Shown: positions 8,476 to 15,693 of the stretch, piece after piece
Layout: the number at the start of each line of letters is the position of its first letter
Numbering within the stretch: position 1 is the first letter of the stretch
NCBI RefSeq assembly: GCF_902497745.1
Contig: NZ_CABVHJ010000003.1
Coordinates: forward strand, 281,319 to 345,318
Source: Pseudomonas fluorescens
GTDB taxonomy: Bacteria; Pseudomonadota; Gammaproteobacteria; Pseudomonadales; Pseudomonadaceae
Reading direction: 5' to 3'
DNA length: 64,000 nt
Position numbers and translations under genes: made by a program
Notes under the pieces: generated by a model
Database searches by the model: none
Told to the model about the DNA's origin: nothing
Seen by the model: the letters and a program-made list of their open reading frames with translations, nothing else

Positions 8476-8661
8476 TCATAGCACCCTCCCTCCCTGGATT
8501 CGGTATAAAAAGTCAGCTTTCACAGGCTGTACCCCGCCCACTTGCAGGATCATTTCAGCCTCTGGACTGATCCGTCCGTTCTGTTGCCTTTCACCCGGTG
8601 CCTGAAAGTCGGCACTGAGCAATGCCTGTTTTACACCCGCAGCGCCTACAAAAAGAATCAT
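8476..8661 (-). CDS. Possible small protein, 61 residues
   Basis: This open frame lies upstream of, and in the same direction as, the XRE-VUT pair. It starts MILFVGAAGVKQALLSADFQ and ends YRIQGGRVL, is mixed in charge and has no recognised motif. No clear ribosome-binding site is seen (AAAGAAA before the ATG). The frame is clean and the third codon positions are mixed. Alternatively this is non-coding DNA between the divergent XRE and PLP-enzyme genes. Confidence 0.3.
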   Translation of the reverse strand: MILFVGAAGVKQALLSADFQAPGERQQNGRISPEAEMILQVGGVQPVKADFLYRIQGGRVL

Positions 8662-8922
8662 TTTCTTTGAACAATGTTCATTTTTTTGATTAATTCTGTG
8701 GCGTTCCTCACTGAAAAATCTATGATGCGTCGAGCCGGCTTCTCATTTTAGAGAGTGAAACAACAAAAAACGGGAGGCCTGTACAGGGTTTGGTTTTGCA
8801 CGCACCGCGGCAGAACATGGATTCGCCTGTACAGATTCGGCAAGCAGGATGTTCGCATCACGCAAAACCAGGGAAGGCGCGCTGCTGTCGCAGCGCACAG
8901 TAAACAGGGAAGGAATCAAGCA
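8662..8922 (+). promoter_or_regulatory. Leader and control region of the PLP enzyme gene
   Basis: Two copies of the 8-bp palindrome CTGTACAG are present, within 8778-8787 and 8826-8835, spaced 48 bp. A GC-rich hairpin at 8879-8896 (GCGCTGC, loop TGTC, GCAGCGC) follows. The ribosome-binding site AAGGAA lies shortly before the ATG at 8923. The paired palindromes look like regulator sites; the regulator is unknown. Confidence 0.4.
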
Positions 8923-10272
8923 ATGGCATTCACTACTGAACCGCTCAAGAATCAGGCTGACTTGTTGCGACGTGGCCTGGCGGATCTTCGCGCAGAAGAT
9001 GCCGAACTGGCGGCCATTCTCGATGCTGAAGTCACGCGTCAACAGCACACGCTTTCGTTGATCTCATCTTCCTTCGCAGTGCAGCCACGAACCTTGGTGG
9101 CATGCGCTTCCGTGCTGGTCAACGTGACCGCAGAAGGCGTGTCCGGCAAGCGCCACAGCGCAGGGTGCGAGAACGTCGAGTTGGTCGAGTCGCTGGCCAT
9201 CCGCAGGGCGCGGGAACTGTTCGCGGCCCAATACGCCAACGTCCAGCCGCACTCGGCGTCGAACGCCGTTTACCAGGTGCTGACAGCCTTGCTGGAGCCG
9301 GGCGATACCTTGCTGGGCATGGCAGTGGAACATGGCGGTCATCTGACGCATGGTAGCCTCGCTGCGTTTTCCGGCGCCTACTACAAGGCGATCCAGTACG
9401 GCACAACATCCGACGGCCTGATCGATTACGACAAGGTACGCCTGCTCGCACTCGCCCATCGCCCACGCGTCATCCTCTGCGGCGCCACCGCCTATTCCCG
9501 CGTGGTGGACTTCCAGCGTTTTCGTGAAATTGCCGATGAGGCCGGAGCCATCCTGCTCGCCGACATTTCGCATATCGCCGGGCTGGTCGCCACCGGGCGC
9601 CATCCAAGTCCGATCGACGCCGCACACGTCACCGTCACCTGCACGCACAAACAACTCGCCGGGCCTCGGGGTGGCGTGATCCTCAGCGGGCGTGACGCGA
9701 ACACCAAGATTCCCGGCTTGCGGACCACCTTCAGCCGCCTCCTCGATCAAGCCGTTTACCCGCGAATGCAGGGCGCGCCTGCCGCCAACATGATCGCAGC
9801 AAAGGCTGCCGCGCTGGGTTACGCAATGTCTGCCGAATTCGATGCCTGCATGGCGCAGATCCGCCGTACGGCGGATGAAATGGCCAAGGCGTTTCAGGCA
9901 CAGGACTATGAAGTGGTCGGCGGCTGCAGTGAAAACCATACGGTACTGGTTCGCTTGCGTGGCGGCATGACGGGCGCCATCGCGGAGGCGGCGCTGGGGC
10001 ATTGCGGGATCATCGTCAGCAAACATCGCGTACCCGGCGATCCCCGCTCGGCACTTGTTACCAGCGGGCTGCGCATCGGCACGGGGGCCTTGGCGCAACG
10101 CCGGGTCGATGTCCACGGCAGCCGCCAGATCGTCAATTTGATAGGCCGGATTCTGAATACTGTGGCACCGCTCGGCGAACAGGATTACACACTGGAACCC
10201 CTGCTCCTTGCGCAGTTTCGCTCAGAGGTCGAAACGTTGTGCAGGGACTATCCTCTCACCGACTATCAATAG
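8923..10272 (+). CDS. Divergent serine hydroxymethyltransferase-like PLP enzyme
   Basis: A 449-residue fold-type I PLP enzyme related to GlyA. It keeps the PLP lysine K243 (CTHKQLAGPRGG), the PLP-stacking histidine (EHGGHLTHG), the ring-nitrogen aspartate (LADISHIAGL) and the carboxylate-binding arginine (TSGLRIGT). It departs from GlyA where folate and serine are handled. Aligning by eye with E. coli GlyA, E36 becomes S50, Y55 becomes T69, Y64 becomes H78 and Y65 becomes S79, while E57 stays (E71). It may be an aldolase or transferase that does not use folate. An upstream in-frame start exists at 8755, but the ATG at 8923 has the better ribosome-binding site. Confidence 0.8.
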   Translation: MAFTTEPLKNQADLLRRGLADLRAEDAELAAILDAEVTRQQHTLSLISSSFAVQPRTLVACASVLVNVTAEGVSGKRHSAGCENVELVESLAIRRARELFAAQYANVQPHSASNAVYQVLTALLEPGDTLLGMAVEHGGHLTHGSLAAFSGAYYKAIQYGTTSDGLIDYDKVRLLALAHRPRVILCGATAYSRVVDFQRFREIADEAGAILLADISHIAGLVATGRHPSPIDAAHVTVTCTHKQLAGPRGGVILSGRDANTKIPGLRTTFSRLLDQAVYPRMQGAPAANMIAAKAAALGYAMSAEFDACMAQIRRTADEMAKAFQAQDYEVVGGCSENHTVLVRLRGGMTGAIAEAALGHCGIIVSKHRVPGDPRSALVTSGLRIGTGALAQRRVDVHGSRQIVNLIGRILNTVAPLGEQDYTLEPLLLAQFRSEVETLCRDYPLTDYQ

Positions 10273-10295
10273 CGCCCCAACATTTGCACCCATAA

Positions 10296-10321
10296 AAAAC
10301 CCGGCACTCAGGCCGGGTTTT
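10296..10321. terminator. Bidirectional rho-independent terminator
   Basis: An inverted repeat AAAACCCGGC / GCCGGGTTTT with a 6-base loop lies between the convergent PLP-enzyme gene and aroP. The T-run is present on one strand and the A-run on the other, so it can serve both genes. Confidence 0.85.
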
Positions 10322-10339
10322 GTGTTTCTGCGTCAGCGC

Positions 10340-11758
10340 TTACTTGGCAGCACCTGCCGCGTGCACGGCCTGCTGCGCACCGCGCTTGTTCTTGATCACG
10401 TAGCAGACCCACATGAACACGACCCACACCGGAATCGCGTACACCGAGATCTGAATGCCCGGAATCAACAGCATCACGCCAAGGATGAACGCGACGAACG
10501 CCAGGCAGATGTAGTTGCCATACGGATACCACAGGGCCTTGAACAGCGGCGTCTGCCGGGTCTTGTTCATGTGCTGGCGGAACTTGAAGTGCGAGAAGCT
10601 GATCATCGCCCAGTTGATCACCAGCGTTGCAACCACCAGCGACATCAACAGTTCCAGCGCGTGCTGCGGGATCAGATAGTTAAGCAACACAGCGACCAGC
10701 GTTACCGCCGCCGAAGCCAGAATCGAACGCACCGGTACACCGCGCTTGTCGATCTTCGCCAGACCTTTCGGCGCATCGCCCTGCTCGGCCATGCCCAGCA
10801 GCATGCGGCTGTTGCAGTAGGTGCCACTGTTGTACACCGACAACGCGGCGGTCAGGACCACGAAGTTGAGGATGTGCGCGGCGGTGTTGCTGCCAAGCAT
10901 CGAGAACACTTGCACAAACGGGCTGCCGCTATACGAGTCACCGGACGCGTTGAGGGTTTCCAGCAAGCTGTCCCATGGGGTCAGCGATAGCAGAATCACC
11001 AGCGCACCAATGTAGAAAATCAGGATCCGGTAGATCACCTGATTGATCGCTTTCGGGATCACGGTCTTCGGCTTGTCCGCTTCAGCGGCGGTGAACCCAA
11101 GCATTTCCAGACCGCCGAAGGAGAACATGATGATTGCCATGGCCATCACCAGACCGCTGACGCCATTGGGGAAGAAACCACCGTGCGACCACAGGTTTGT
11201 CACCGAAGCCTGGGGGCCGCCGTTGCCGCTGACCAGCAGGTAGCTGCCGAGCGCAATCATGCCGACGATCGCGACGACCTTGATGATCGCGAACCAGAAT
11301 TCGGCCTCACCGAAGACTTTGACGTTGGCCAGGTTGATCGCGTTGATCAGCACGAAGAAGGCCGCTGCGGACACCCAGGTCGGGATGTCCGGCGCCCAGT
11401 AGTGGATGTATTTGCCGACTGCAGTCAGCTCCGACATGCCTACCAGAATGTACAGAATCCAGCAGTTCCAGCCCGACAGAAAGCCGGCAAAGCCGCCCCA
11501 GTACTTGTGCGCGAAATGGCTGAAGGAACCGGCCACCGGCTCTTCGACAATCATCTCGCCGAGCTGGCGCATGATCATGAAGGCGATGAAGCCGCAGATG
11601 GCGTAGCCGAGGATCATCGACGGGCCGGCGGATTTCAGCACCCCGGCCGAGCCGAGGAACAATCCGGTACCGATCGCGCCACCGAGGGCGATCAGTTGAA
11701 TGTGGCGATTTTTCAGGCCGCGTTTCAGCTCGCCTGATTGCGAGGGTTGTCCACTCAT
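10340..11758 (-). CDS. aroP: Aromatic amino acid permease (APC family)
   Basis: A 472-residue inner-membrane transporter with 12 hydrophobic segments. The N terminus (LKNRHIQLIALGGAIGTGLF) and the segment MIVEEPVAGSFSHFAHKYWG are typical of the AroP/PheP/LysP branch. Proton-coupled uptake of phenylalanine, tyrosine and tryptophan is expected. An aroP2 gene lies near phhABC in P. aeruginosa as well, supporting the assignment. The ATG at 11758 is chosen; an in-frame TTG lies 18 bases upstream. The ribosome-binding site is weak. A TyrR-type box lies about 610 bp upstream, probably too far to act on this gene directly. Confidence 0.88.
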   Translation of the reverse strand: MSGQPSQSGELKRGLKNRHIQLIALGGAIGTGLFLGSAGVLKSAGPSMILGYAICGFIAFMIMRQLGEMIVEEPVAGSFSHFAHKYWGGFAGFLSGWNCWILYILVGMSELTAVGKYIHYWAPDIPTWVSAAAFFVLINAINLANVKVFGEAEFWFAIIKVVAIVGMIALGSYLLVSGNGGPQASVTNLWSHGGFFPNGVSGLVMAMAIIMFSFGGLEMLGFTAAEADKPKTVIPKAINQVIYRILIFYIGALVILLSLTPWDSLLETLNASGDSYSGSPFVQVFSMLGSNTAAHILNFVVLTAALSVYNSGTYCNSRMLLGMAEQGDAPKGLAKIDKRGVPVRSILASAAVTLVAVLLNYLIPQHALELLMSLVVATLVINWAMISFSHFKFRQHMNKTRQTPLFKALWYPYGNYICLAFVAFILGVMLLIPGIQISVYAIPVWVVFMWVCYVIKNKRGAQQAVHAAGAAK

Positions 11759-12048
11759 GAAAAAGGTCTCACGCAAGGTTTGATGGTGTTCAGTAGACGT
11801 TGCTGCAAGGTTGCGATTTCAGGCAGCCCCGATCAAACCCCAGCGCAGGCACCAGGAGTTCAGCTTGTTTACAACGGTCATGCGTCACCTGTTTGTTTTT
11901 ATCTGTGACGAAATCGAACCCGAAACGCTTGTGGCGCCACGGAGTGAACAAGGCGGATAGCCTTGAGATTGCGCGATTACGCAGAGGGTCACAGTTAAAA
12001 CGCGGCGCATTGTACACCGCTAACCCCCTGCTGCCAGACCCCGCTGGA

Positions 12049-12195
12049 TCAGCGTGATGGTTGCCGGGATTGCGTGAGTCCGCCTCGAGACGCTCGGGCG
12101 GCTGCAAAAATTGAGTCAGGCCTTTGCAGGCCATCGGCGTGGACGAGGAAAAAACCGTCCCACGGAGAGAGATGGAGATCAGTCACGGCGTTCAT
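12049..12195 (-). CDS. Small protein, 48 residues, with a perfect Shine-Dalgarno
   Basis: The ATG (complement of 12193-12195) is preceded by AAGGAGGCGCA, an ideal ribosome-binding site. The product starts MNAVTDLHLSPWDGFFLVHA and ends in an arginine-rich tail (RGGLTQSRQPSR). Its start overlaps the stop of a second short frame (ATGA overlap) that extends upstream to at least 12242, or 12269 from a TTG. That frame is basic and ends RPMPVVQVHNKKEAQ. The two may be a translationally coupled pair upstream of aroP on the same strand. Function not recognised. Confidence 0.5.
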   Translation of the reverse strand: MNAVTDLHLSPWDGFFLVHADGLQRPDSIFAAARASRGGLTQSRQPSR

Positions 12196-12269
12196 TGCGC
12201 CTCCTTCTTGTTATGCACCTGCACGACAGGCATGGGGCGCATCTCACCCTGCCAACGCCGCTGAAACAA

Positions 12270-12650
12270 GCGCGCCAGAGCCTTGCGCAGGGCCCGGCCA
12301 ATCAGGCTTCGGCAGCTTTTCCTTACAGCGCCCGTGGAAGTCTGGATTCACTTGGTTTTACCGGCTTTTTCGTAAACATTTCTTTACGACGCGTAACGCA
12401 TAGTTTCCATTTCAGAAATATCTCTCAGACGTCTGCAAATTGACGGTAGCTAGCTTGCTAATGAAACGTGCCGGTTAGTTTTTTGTTTTCAAATAAGAAA
12501 ATTGCCGCCGAAAAACAGAATAAAAAGTCTATTTAAAAATTAAATGAATAATATTTTGCATAACAAAAAACCCTGAACTAGGTTCTTCACGTCTCGCCGG
12601 CCACCTCGACCGGCCAGTCACAACCGTGAAAGTCAACTAGGAGATCGACC
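12270..12650 (+). promoter_or_regulatory. Control region and long leader of the peptide/M29 unit
   Basis: An 18-bp TyrR-type box, CGTAAACATTTCTTTACG, lies at 12371-12388 with perfectly symmetrical half-sites. About 57 bp downstream is a GG-N10-GC signature (GG at 12445-12446, TTGCT at 12455-12459), compatible with a sigma-54 promoter although the -24 half is imperfect. An AT-rich leader of about 180 bases follows. Near its end CCGGCCA occurs twice (12598-12617), and AGGAG lies 7-8 bases before the peptide start. No gene is seen on the plus strand here. Confidence 0.45.
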
Positions 12651-12788
12651 ATGCAAGCACTGGAAAAAGACTTGGATACCGAACTGCAACTGGACGAATG
12701 GTTTGAAGCACCGACCCACGAGGCGGCTGTAGAAATGATGCAAGCCGACGCGGTAGTTCCGTTCGGCACGGCGATGTGGCCTCTGTAA
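12651..12788 (+). CDS. 45-residue acidic peptide, precursor-like
   Basis: The ATG at 12651 follows AGGAG (12639-12643). The N-terminal two thirds are acidic (ten Asp/Glu against one Lys), for example LEKDLDTELQLDEWFEAP. The last eleven residues, VVPFGTAMWPL, are uncharged and hydrophobic. There is no cysteine or serine. This leader/core-like split, the strong hairpin directly after the stop and the single enzyme gene that follows resemble a RiPP precursor, but no known precursor family is recognised. It could also be a small partner subunit of the enzyme. Too short for ordinary gene finders. Confidence 0.65.
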   Translation: MQALEKDLDTELQLDEWFEAPTHEAAVEMMQADAVVPFGTAMWPL

Positions 12789-12798
12789 GACATCCCCG

Positions 12799-12829
12799 GG
12801 CAGGCACGATCCGGCCGGTCGTGCCTGCC
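12799..12829 (+). terminator. Strong hairpin between peptide gene and enzyme gene (attenuator-like)
   Basis: GGCAGGCACGA at 12799-12809 pairs perfectly with TCGTGCCTGCC at 12819-12829 (11 bp, 9-base loop), followed by GCTTTCTT rather than a full T-run. It starts 11 bases after the peptide stop. A partial terminator here would give more peptide than enzyme mRNA, as in many precursor-peptide operons. Confidence 0.7.
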
Positions 12830-12859
12830 GCTTTCTTCACGGTCAGTCAGGGAGGACTC

Positions 12860-13825
12860 ATGGATAAGCCCCGCGCGATCTCGCATTTCCTTTACTACCT
12901 CGAACACCACCCTGCCCTTGCCGGCCTCGACTCGGCGAAGGTATTGCTCGGCCACACGGCTGATTACCAAGCGCTGACCGGCGCGATCGCCGAACAGGCT
13001 GGCGATCATCCTCGTTTCCAGTTCAGCGCCCGACGTCTGGACCTGGAAAGCACCGCAACGCTGACCTCGGCAATCACCGACAGCGATCTGTACATTTTCT
13101 TCTACGACTCTTCCACCCTGCCCAACCCGCGCCCCGACGGCCCGGATTTCGTCCGAGCGCTGCAAGCGGTGATGGCGGAAAACTGGAAGAAGTCGCTGCT
13201 GTTCAAGGACTACGGCGAGTATTTCTACGACACCTTCAGCGTCACCCCGCAGCGGATTGCCGGGCTCAACAGTCACCTGATCCAGCGCATGTCCCAGGCG
13301 ACCACGCTGAGCTTCAAGGACGACGACGGCTCATGGTTTGAAACGCCGCTGAGCAGCATCAAGAAATGGACCGACATCAACGGCGTCGGCAACTTCGACC
13401 TGGCCCCCGGCGAAATCGCGACTCATAGCGAAGCCATCAACGGCCACGTGAAATTCAAGGGCACGTTCCTCAGCACCATCCCGTTTGCGCGCAAATATGG
13501 CGTGCTGGAATCACCGCTGGAGCTGTGGATCGAGAACTCGACCATCAGCCGCATCGCCACGGACGTGCCGGGGCTGGAGCATGATTTCAACAAATACCTG
13601 GACGCCAATCCTTCGAACCGGCGGATTGAAGAGCTGGGGATTGGCACCAACGAAGGCGTGAAGGATCTGTATGCGCGCAATGCCGGGTTTGAAGAGCGGC
13701 ACTGCGGGTTGCACCTTGGTTTGGGCGGTGGCGCCAAGGGCAGTCATCACCTGGACCTGATCTTTTCTGGCGGTGTGTTGGCGCTGGATGACAAGCCGGT
13801 GTTTGACGGACGCTTTGTATTTTAG
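12860..13825 (+). CDS. M29 aminopeptidase / NicX-like metalloenzyme
   Basis: This 321-residue protein starts at 12860 behind GGAGG (12851-12855). The C-terminal half has the layout of the M29 aminopeptidase fold shared by the iron dioxygenase NicX. Visible are PGEIATHSEA (E185, E191), GIGTN (260-264), E279, GLHLGLGGG (H285) and SHHLDL (H296, H297, D299), the usual metal-ligand positions; an LDDKPV segment as in NicX follows. No signal peptide. Neither peptide cleavage nor ring oxidation can be assigned from sequence. It is paired only with the 45-residue peptide gene, which is its likely substrate or partner. Identity to any named enzyme looks low. Confidence 0.75.
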   Translation: MDKPRAISHFLYYLEHHPALAGLDSAKVLLGHTADYQALTGAIAEQAGDHPRFQFSARRLDLESTATLTSAITDSDLYIFFYDSSTLPNPRPDGPDFVRALQAVMAENWKKSLLFKDYGEYFYDTFSVTPQRIAGLNSHLIQRMSQATTLSFKDDDGSWFETPLSSIKKWTDINGVGNFDLAPGEIATHSEAINGHVKFKGTFLSTIPFARKYGVLESPLELWIENSTISRIATDVPGLEHDFNKYLDANPSNRRIEELGIGTNEGVKDLYARNAGFEERHCGLHLGLGGGAKGSHHLDLIFSGGVLALDDKPVFDGRFVF

Positions 13826-13837
13826 GCGACTGACGCC

Positions 13838-13912
13838 TTCGCGAGCAGGCTCGCTCCCACATTGGATCGGCGTCGAACATAAATCCCCAGTGGGAGCGAG
13901 CCTGCTCGCGAA
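13838..13912. repeat. REP-type inverted pair (family A)
   Basis: Two opposed GTGGGAGCGAGCCTGCTCGC elements lie with a short spacer immediately after the M29-like gene. Confidence 0.9.
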
Positions 13913-13954
13913 GAGACCGAATCAGTCGCTACATGACTTCTGCCAGACGAAAAA

Positions 13955-13980
13955 AAACGCCAACCCTGAGGTTGGCGTTT
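13955..13980. terminator. Bidirectional rho-independent terminator
   Basis: AAACGCCAACC pairs with GGTTGGCGTTT around the loop CTGA, with A-run and T-run flanks, between the convergent M29-like gene and rluB. Confidence 0.85.
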
Positions 13981-14022
13981 CTGCTTTGGCTTGAAGCTTG
14001 CCGCTAGAAGCTCGCAGCTGTC

Positions 14023-15243
14023 TTATTCCGGCTTTTTACGACCAAACCCCGGACGCTGACCGGAACCTGCCGGTGCACCACGACGTTTGCCCGACGGCTT
14101 GTCACCGTCAACCAGTTTGATCCCCGGACGCTTCGGCGCAGGCTTGGCCGGGCGCTTGTTGGTGGTGTCCGCTGGACGATCCGCCACTGGCGTACCGCGA
14201 CCGGCAGGTGCACCACGCTCGCCACGCTCAGTGCGACCGTTGGCCGGACGCGGAGCGCGCTCGCCATCACGGGCAACCGGTTTGCGACCTGGACGCTCGC
14301 CTTCGATCTGCGGCTCACGGCTTGGGCGTGGGCCGGTCGGCGCGCCAGCGGCTGGACGCAGCGTGCGTACGCGCTCGGTCTTGGCCATCGGCCGCGACGA
14401 TTTGCGCTGCATACGCTCAAGCTTGTCTTTGCTCTTGGCGTTCAGCTGCGGCATCGCTACCGGCGTCAGGCCGACTTCAGCACTGAGGATGTCGACTTCG
14501 TACTGGCTCATTTCGCGCCAGCGACCCATCGGCAGGTCGGAGTTGAGGAACACCGGACCGAAACGCACGCGCTTCAGACGGCTGACCACCAGACCTTGCG
14601 ATTCCCACAGACGACGAACCTCACGGTTACGGCCTTCCATCACCACGCAGTGGTACCAGTGGTTGAAGCCTTCGCCACCCGGCGCCTGTTTGATGTCGGT
14701 GAACTTGGCCGGGCCGTCTTCCAGCACCACGCCAGCCTTCAGACGCTCGATCATTTCGTCGTCGACTTCACCGCGTACACGCACGGCGTACTCACGGTCC
14801 ATCTCGTAGGACGGGTGCATCAGGCGGTTGGCCAGCTCACCATCGGTGGTGAACATCAGCAGACCGGTGGTGTTGATGTCGAGACGACCGATGTTGATCC
14901 AGCGACCTTCTTTCGGACGCGGCAGCTTGTCGAACACGGTCGGACGGCCTTCCGGGTCGTCACGGGTGCAGATCTCGCCATCGGGTTTGTTGTACATGAT
15001 CACGCGGCGTACCGATTCGGCCGCCTCTTCGCGCTTGATCACCTTGCCATCAATGGTGATGGCGTCGTGCATGTCGACGCGCAGACCGAGGGTGGCGTCT
15101 TTGCCATTGACCTTGATCCGGCCCTGGCTGATCCAGGATTCCACGTCACGGCGCGAGCCGACGCCGATACGGGCGAGGACTTTCTGCAGCTTTTCGCCTG
15201 CTGGGCCGATTTCCTGGTCGTCTTTCTGAATGATGTCGCTCAT
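14023..15243 (-). CDS. rluB: 23S rRNA pseudouridine(2605) synthase RluB
   Basis: This 406-residue protein has an S4 RNA-binding domain (about residues 17-64, EKLQKVLARIGVGSRRDVES) and an RsuA/RluB-type catalytic domain. The catalytic aspartate is D122 in GRLDINTTGLL. It modifies U2605 in helix 89 of 23S rRNA. The last 140 residues are a disordered Arg/Pro/Gly-rich tail, common in Pseudomonas RluB and probably RNA-binding. The start at 15243 is chosen for its GGGAGG site; the frame stays open further upstream. First of a minus-strand run with scpB, scpA and others, though separate promoters are likely. Confidence 0.93.
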   Translation of the reverse strand: MSDIIQKDDQEIGPAGEKLQKVLARIGVGSRRDVESWISQGRIKVNGKDATLGLRVDMHDAITIDGKVIKREEAAESVRRVIMYNKPDGEICTRDDPEGRPTVFDKLPRPKEGRWINIGRLDINTTGLLMFTTDGELANRLMHPSYEMDREYAVRVRGEVDDEMIERLKAGVVLEDGPAKFTDIKQAPGGEGFNHWYHCVVMEGRNREVRRLWESQGLVVSRLKRVRFGPVFLNSDLPMGRWREMSQYEVDILSAEVGLTPVAMPQLNAKSKDKLERMQRKSSRPMAKTERVRTLRPAAGAPTGPRPSREPQIEGERPGRKPVARDGERAPRPANGRTERGERGAPAGRGTPVADRPADTTNKRPAKPAPKRPGIKLVDGDKPSGKRRGAPAGSGQRPGFGRKKPE

Positions 15244-15397
15244 CTGGGCACCTCCCGGTGTGGTCTGTTCAAGCGCTCTGAATTGGACGCCTGAAGCATT
15301 GAAATCTGGGTTCTCGGCCGAAGGGATCGGCGGAGGGTCGCGAATCATACGCGGATGTGCGCCGTCGCGCATCAGAGACTAGTCGATCAGGCAAAGG

Positions 15398-15589
15398 TTA
15401 TTTCTTTTTCCGCCGACCGGCACCGCCGAGTTTGATCAGGCGTAGCGCGGCTTCGGCCAGTACGCTGCGCTTGTCATCCTTGTCGAGTTTCTTCCAGGCT
15501 TTGATTTCGCGCTTGCTGCGGCCGCAACCGAGGCAGATGTCGTCGGTGAATTTGCAGAGGCTGATGCACGGGTCTTTAGTGGAACTCAT
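15398..15589 (-). CDS. DUF1289 small cysteine-rich protein
   Basis: A 63-residue protein with four cysteines (C8, C12, C19, C22; PCISLCKF and CLGCGRS), matching the DUF1289 family pattern, probably metal binding. The C terminus is strongly basic (GAGRRKKK). It lies between rluB and scpB on the same strand, separated from scpB by a repeat pair. The biochemical role is unknown. Confidence 0.85.
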   Translation of the reverse strand: MSSTKDPCISLCKFTDDICLGCGRSKREIKAWKKLDKDDKRSVLAEAALRLIKLGGAGRRKKK

Positions 15590-15605
15590 TTGGGTACCTT
15601 TGGGA

Positions 15606-15684
15606 GATCAAAAGATCGCAGCCTTCGGCAGCTCCTACAGGGGACGTATTTCAATGTAGGAGCTGCCGAAGGCTGCGATCTTTT
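15606..15684. repeat. Inverted repeat pair (family B)
   Basis: Opposed copies of GTAGGAGCTGCCGAAGGCTG with flanking GATCTTTT. The same pair occurs at 21260, 21980, 28050 and 62683. It differs from the family A REP and could fold into a long hairpin in RNA. Confidence 0.9.
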
Positions 15685-15693
15685 CGGCGCCCC

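Noticed and set aside
9064..10116. 350-codon frame antisense to the SHMT-like gene
   Set aside because: The plus-strand protein has conserved PLP motifs; the antisense product has none.
12111..12443. Plus-strand frames of about 110 codons before the peptide gene
   Set aside because: They run across the TyrR box and lack a ribosome-binding site; the minus strand carries a short frame with a perfect one.
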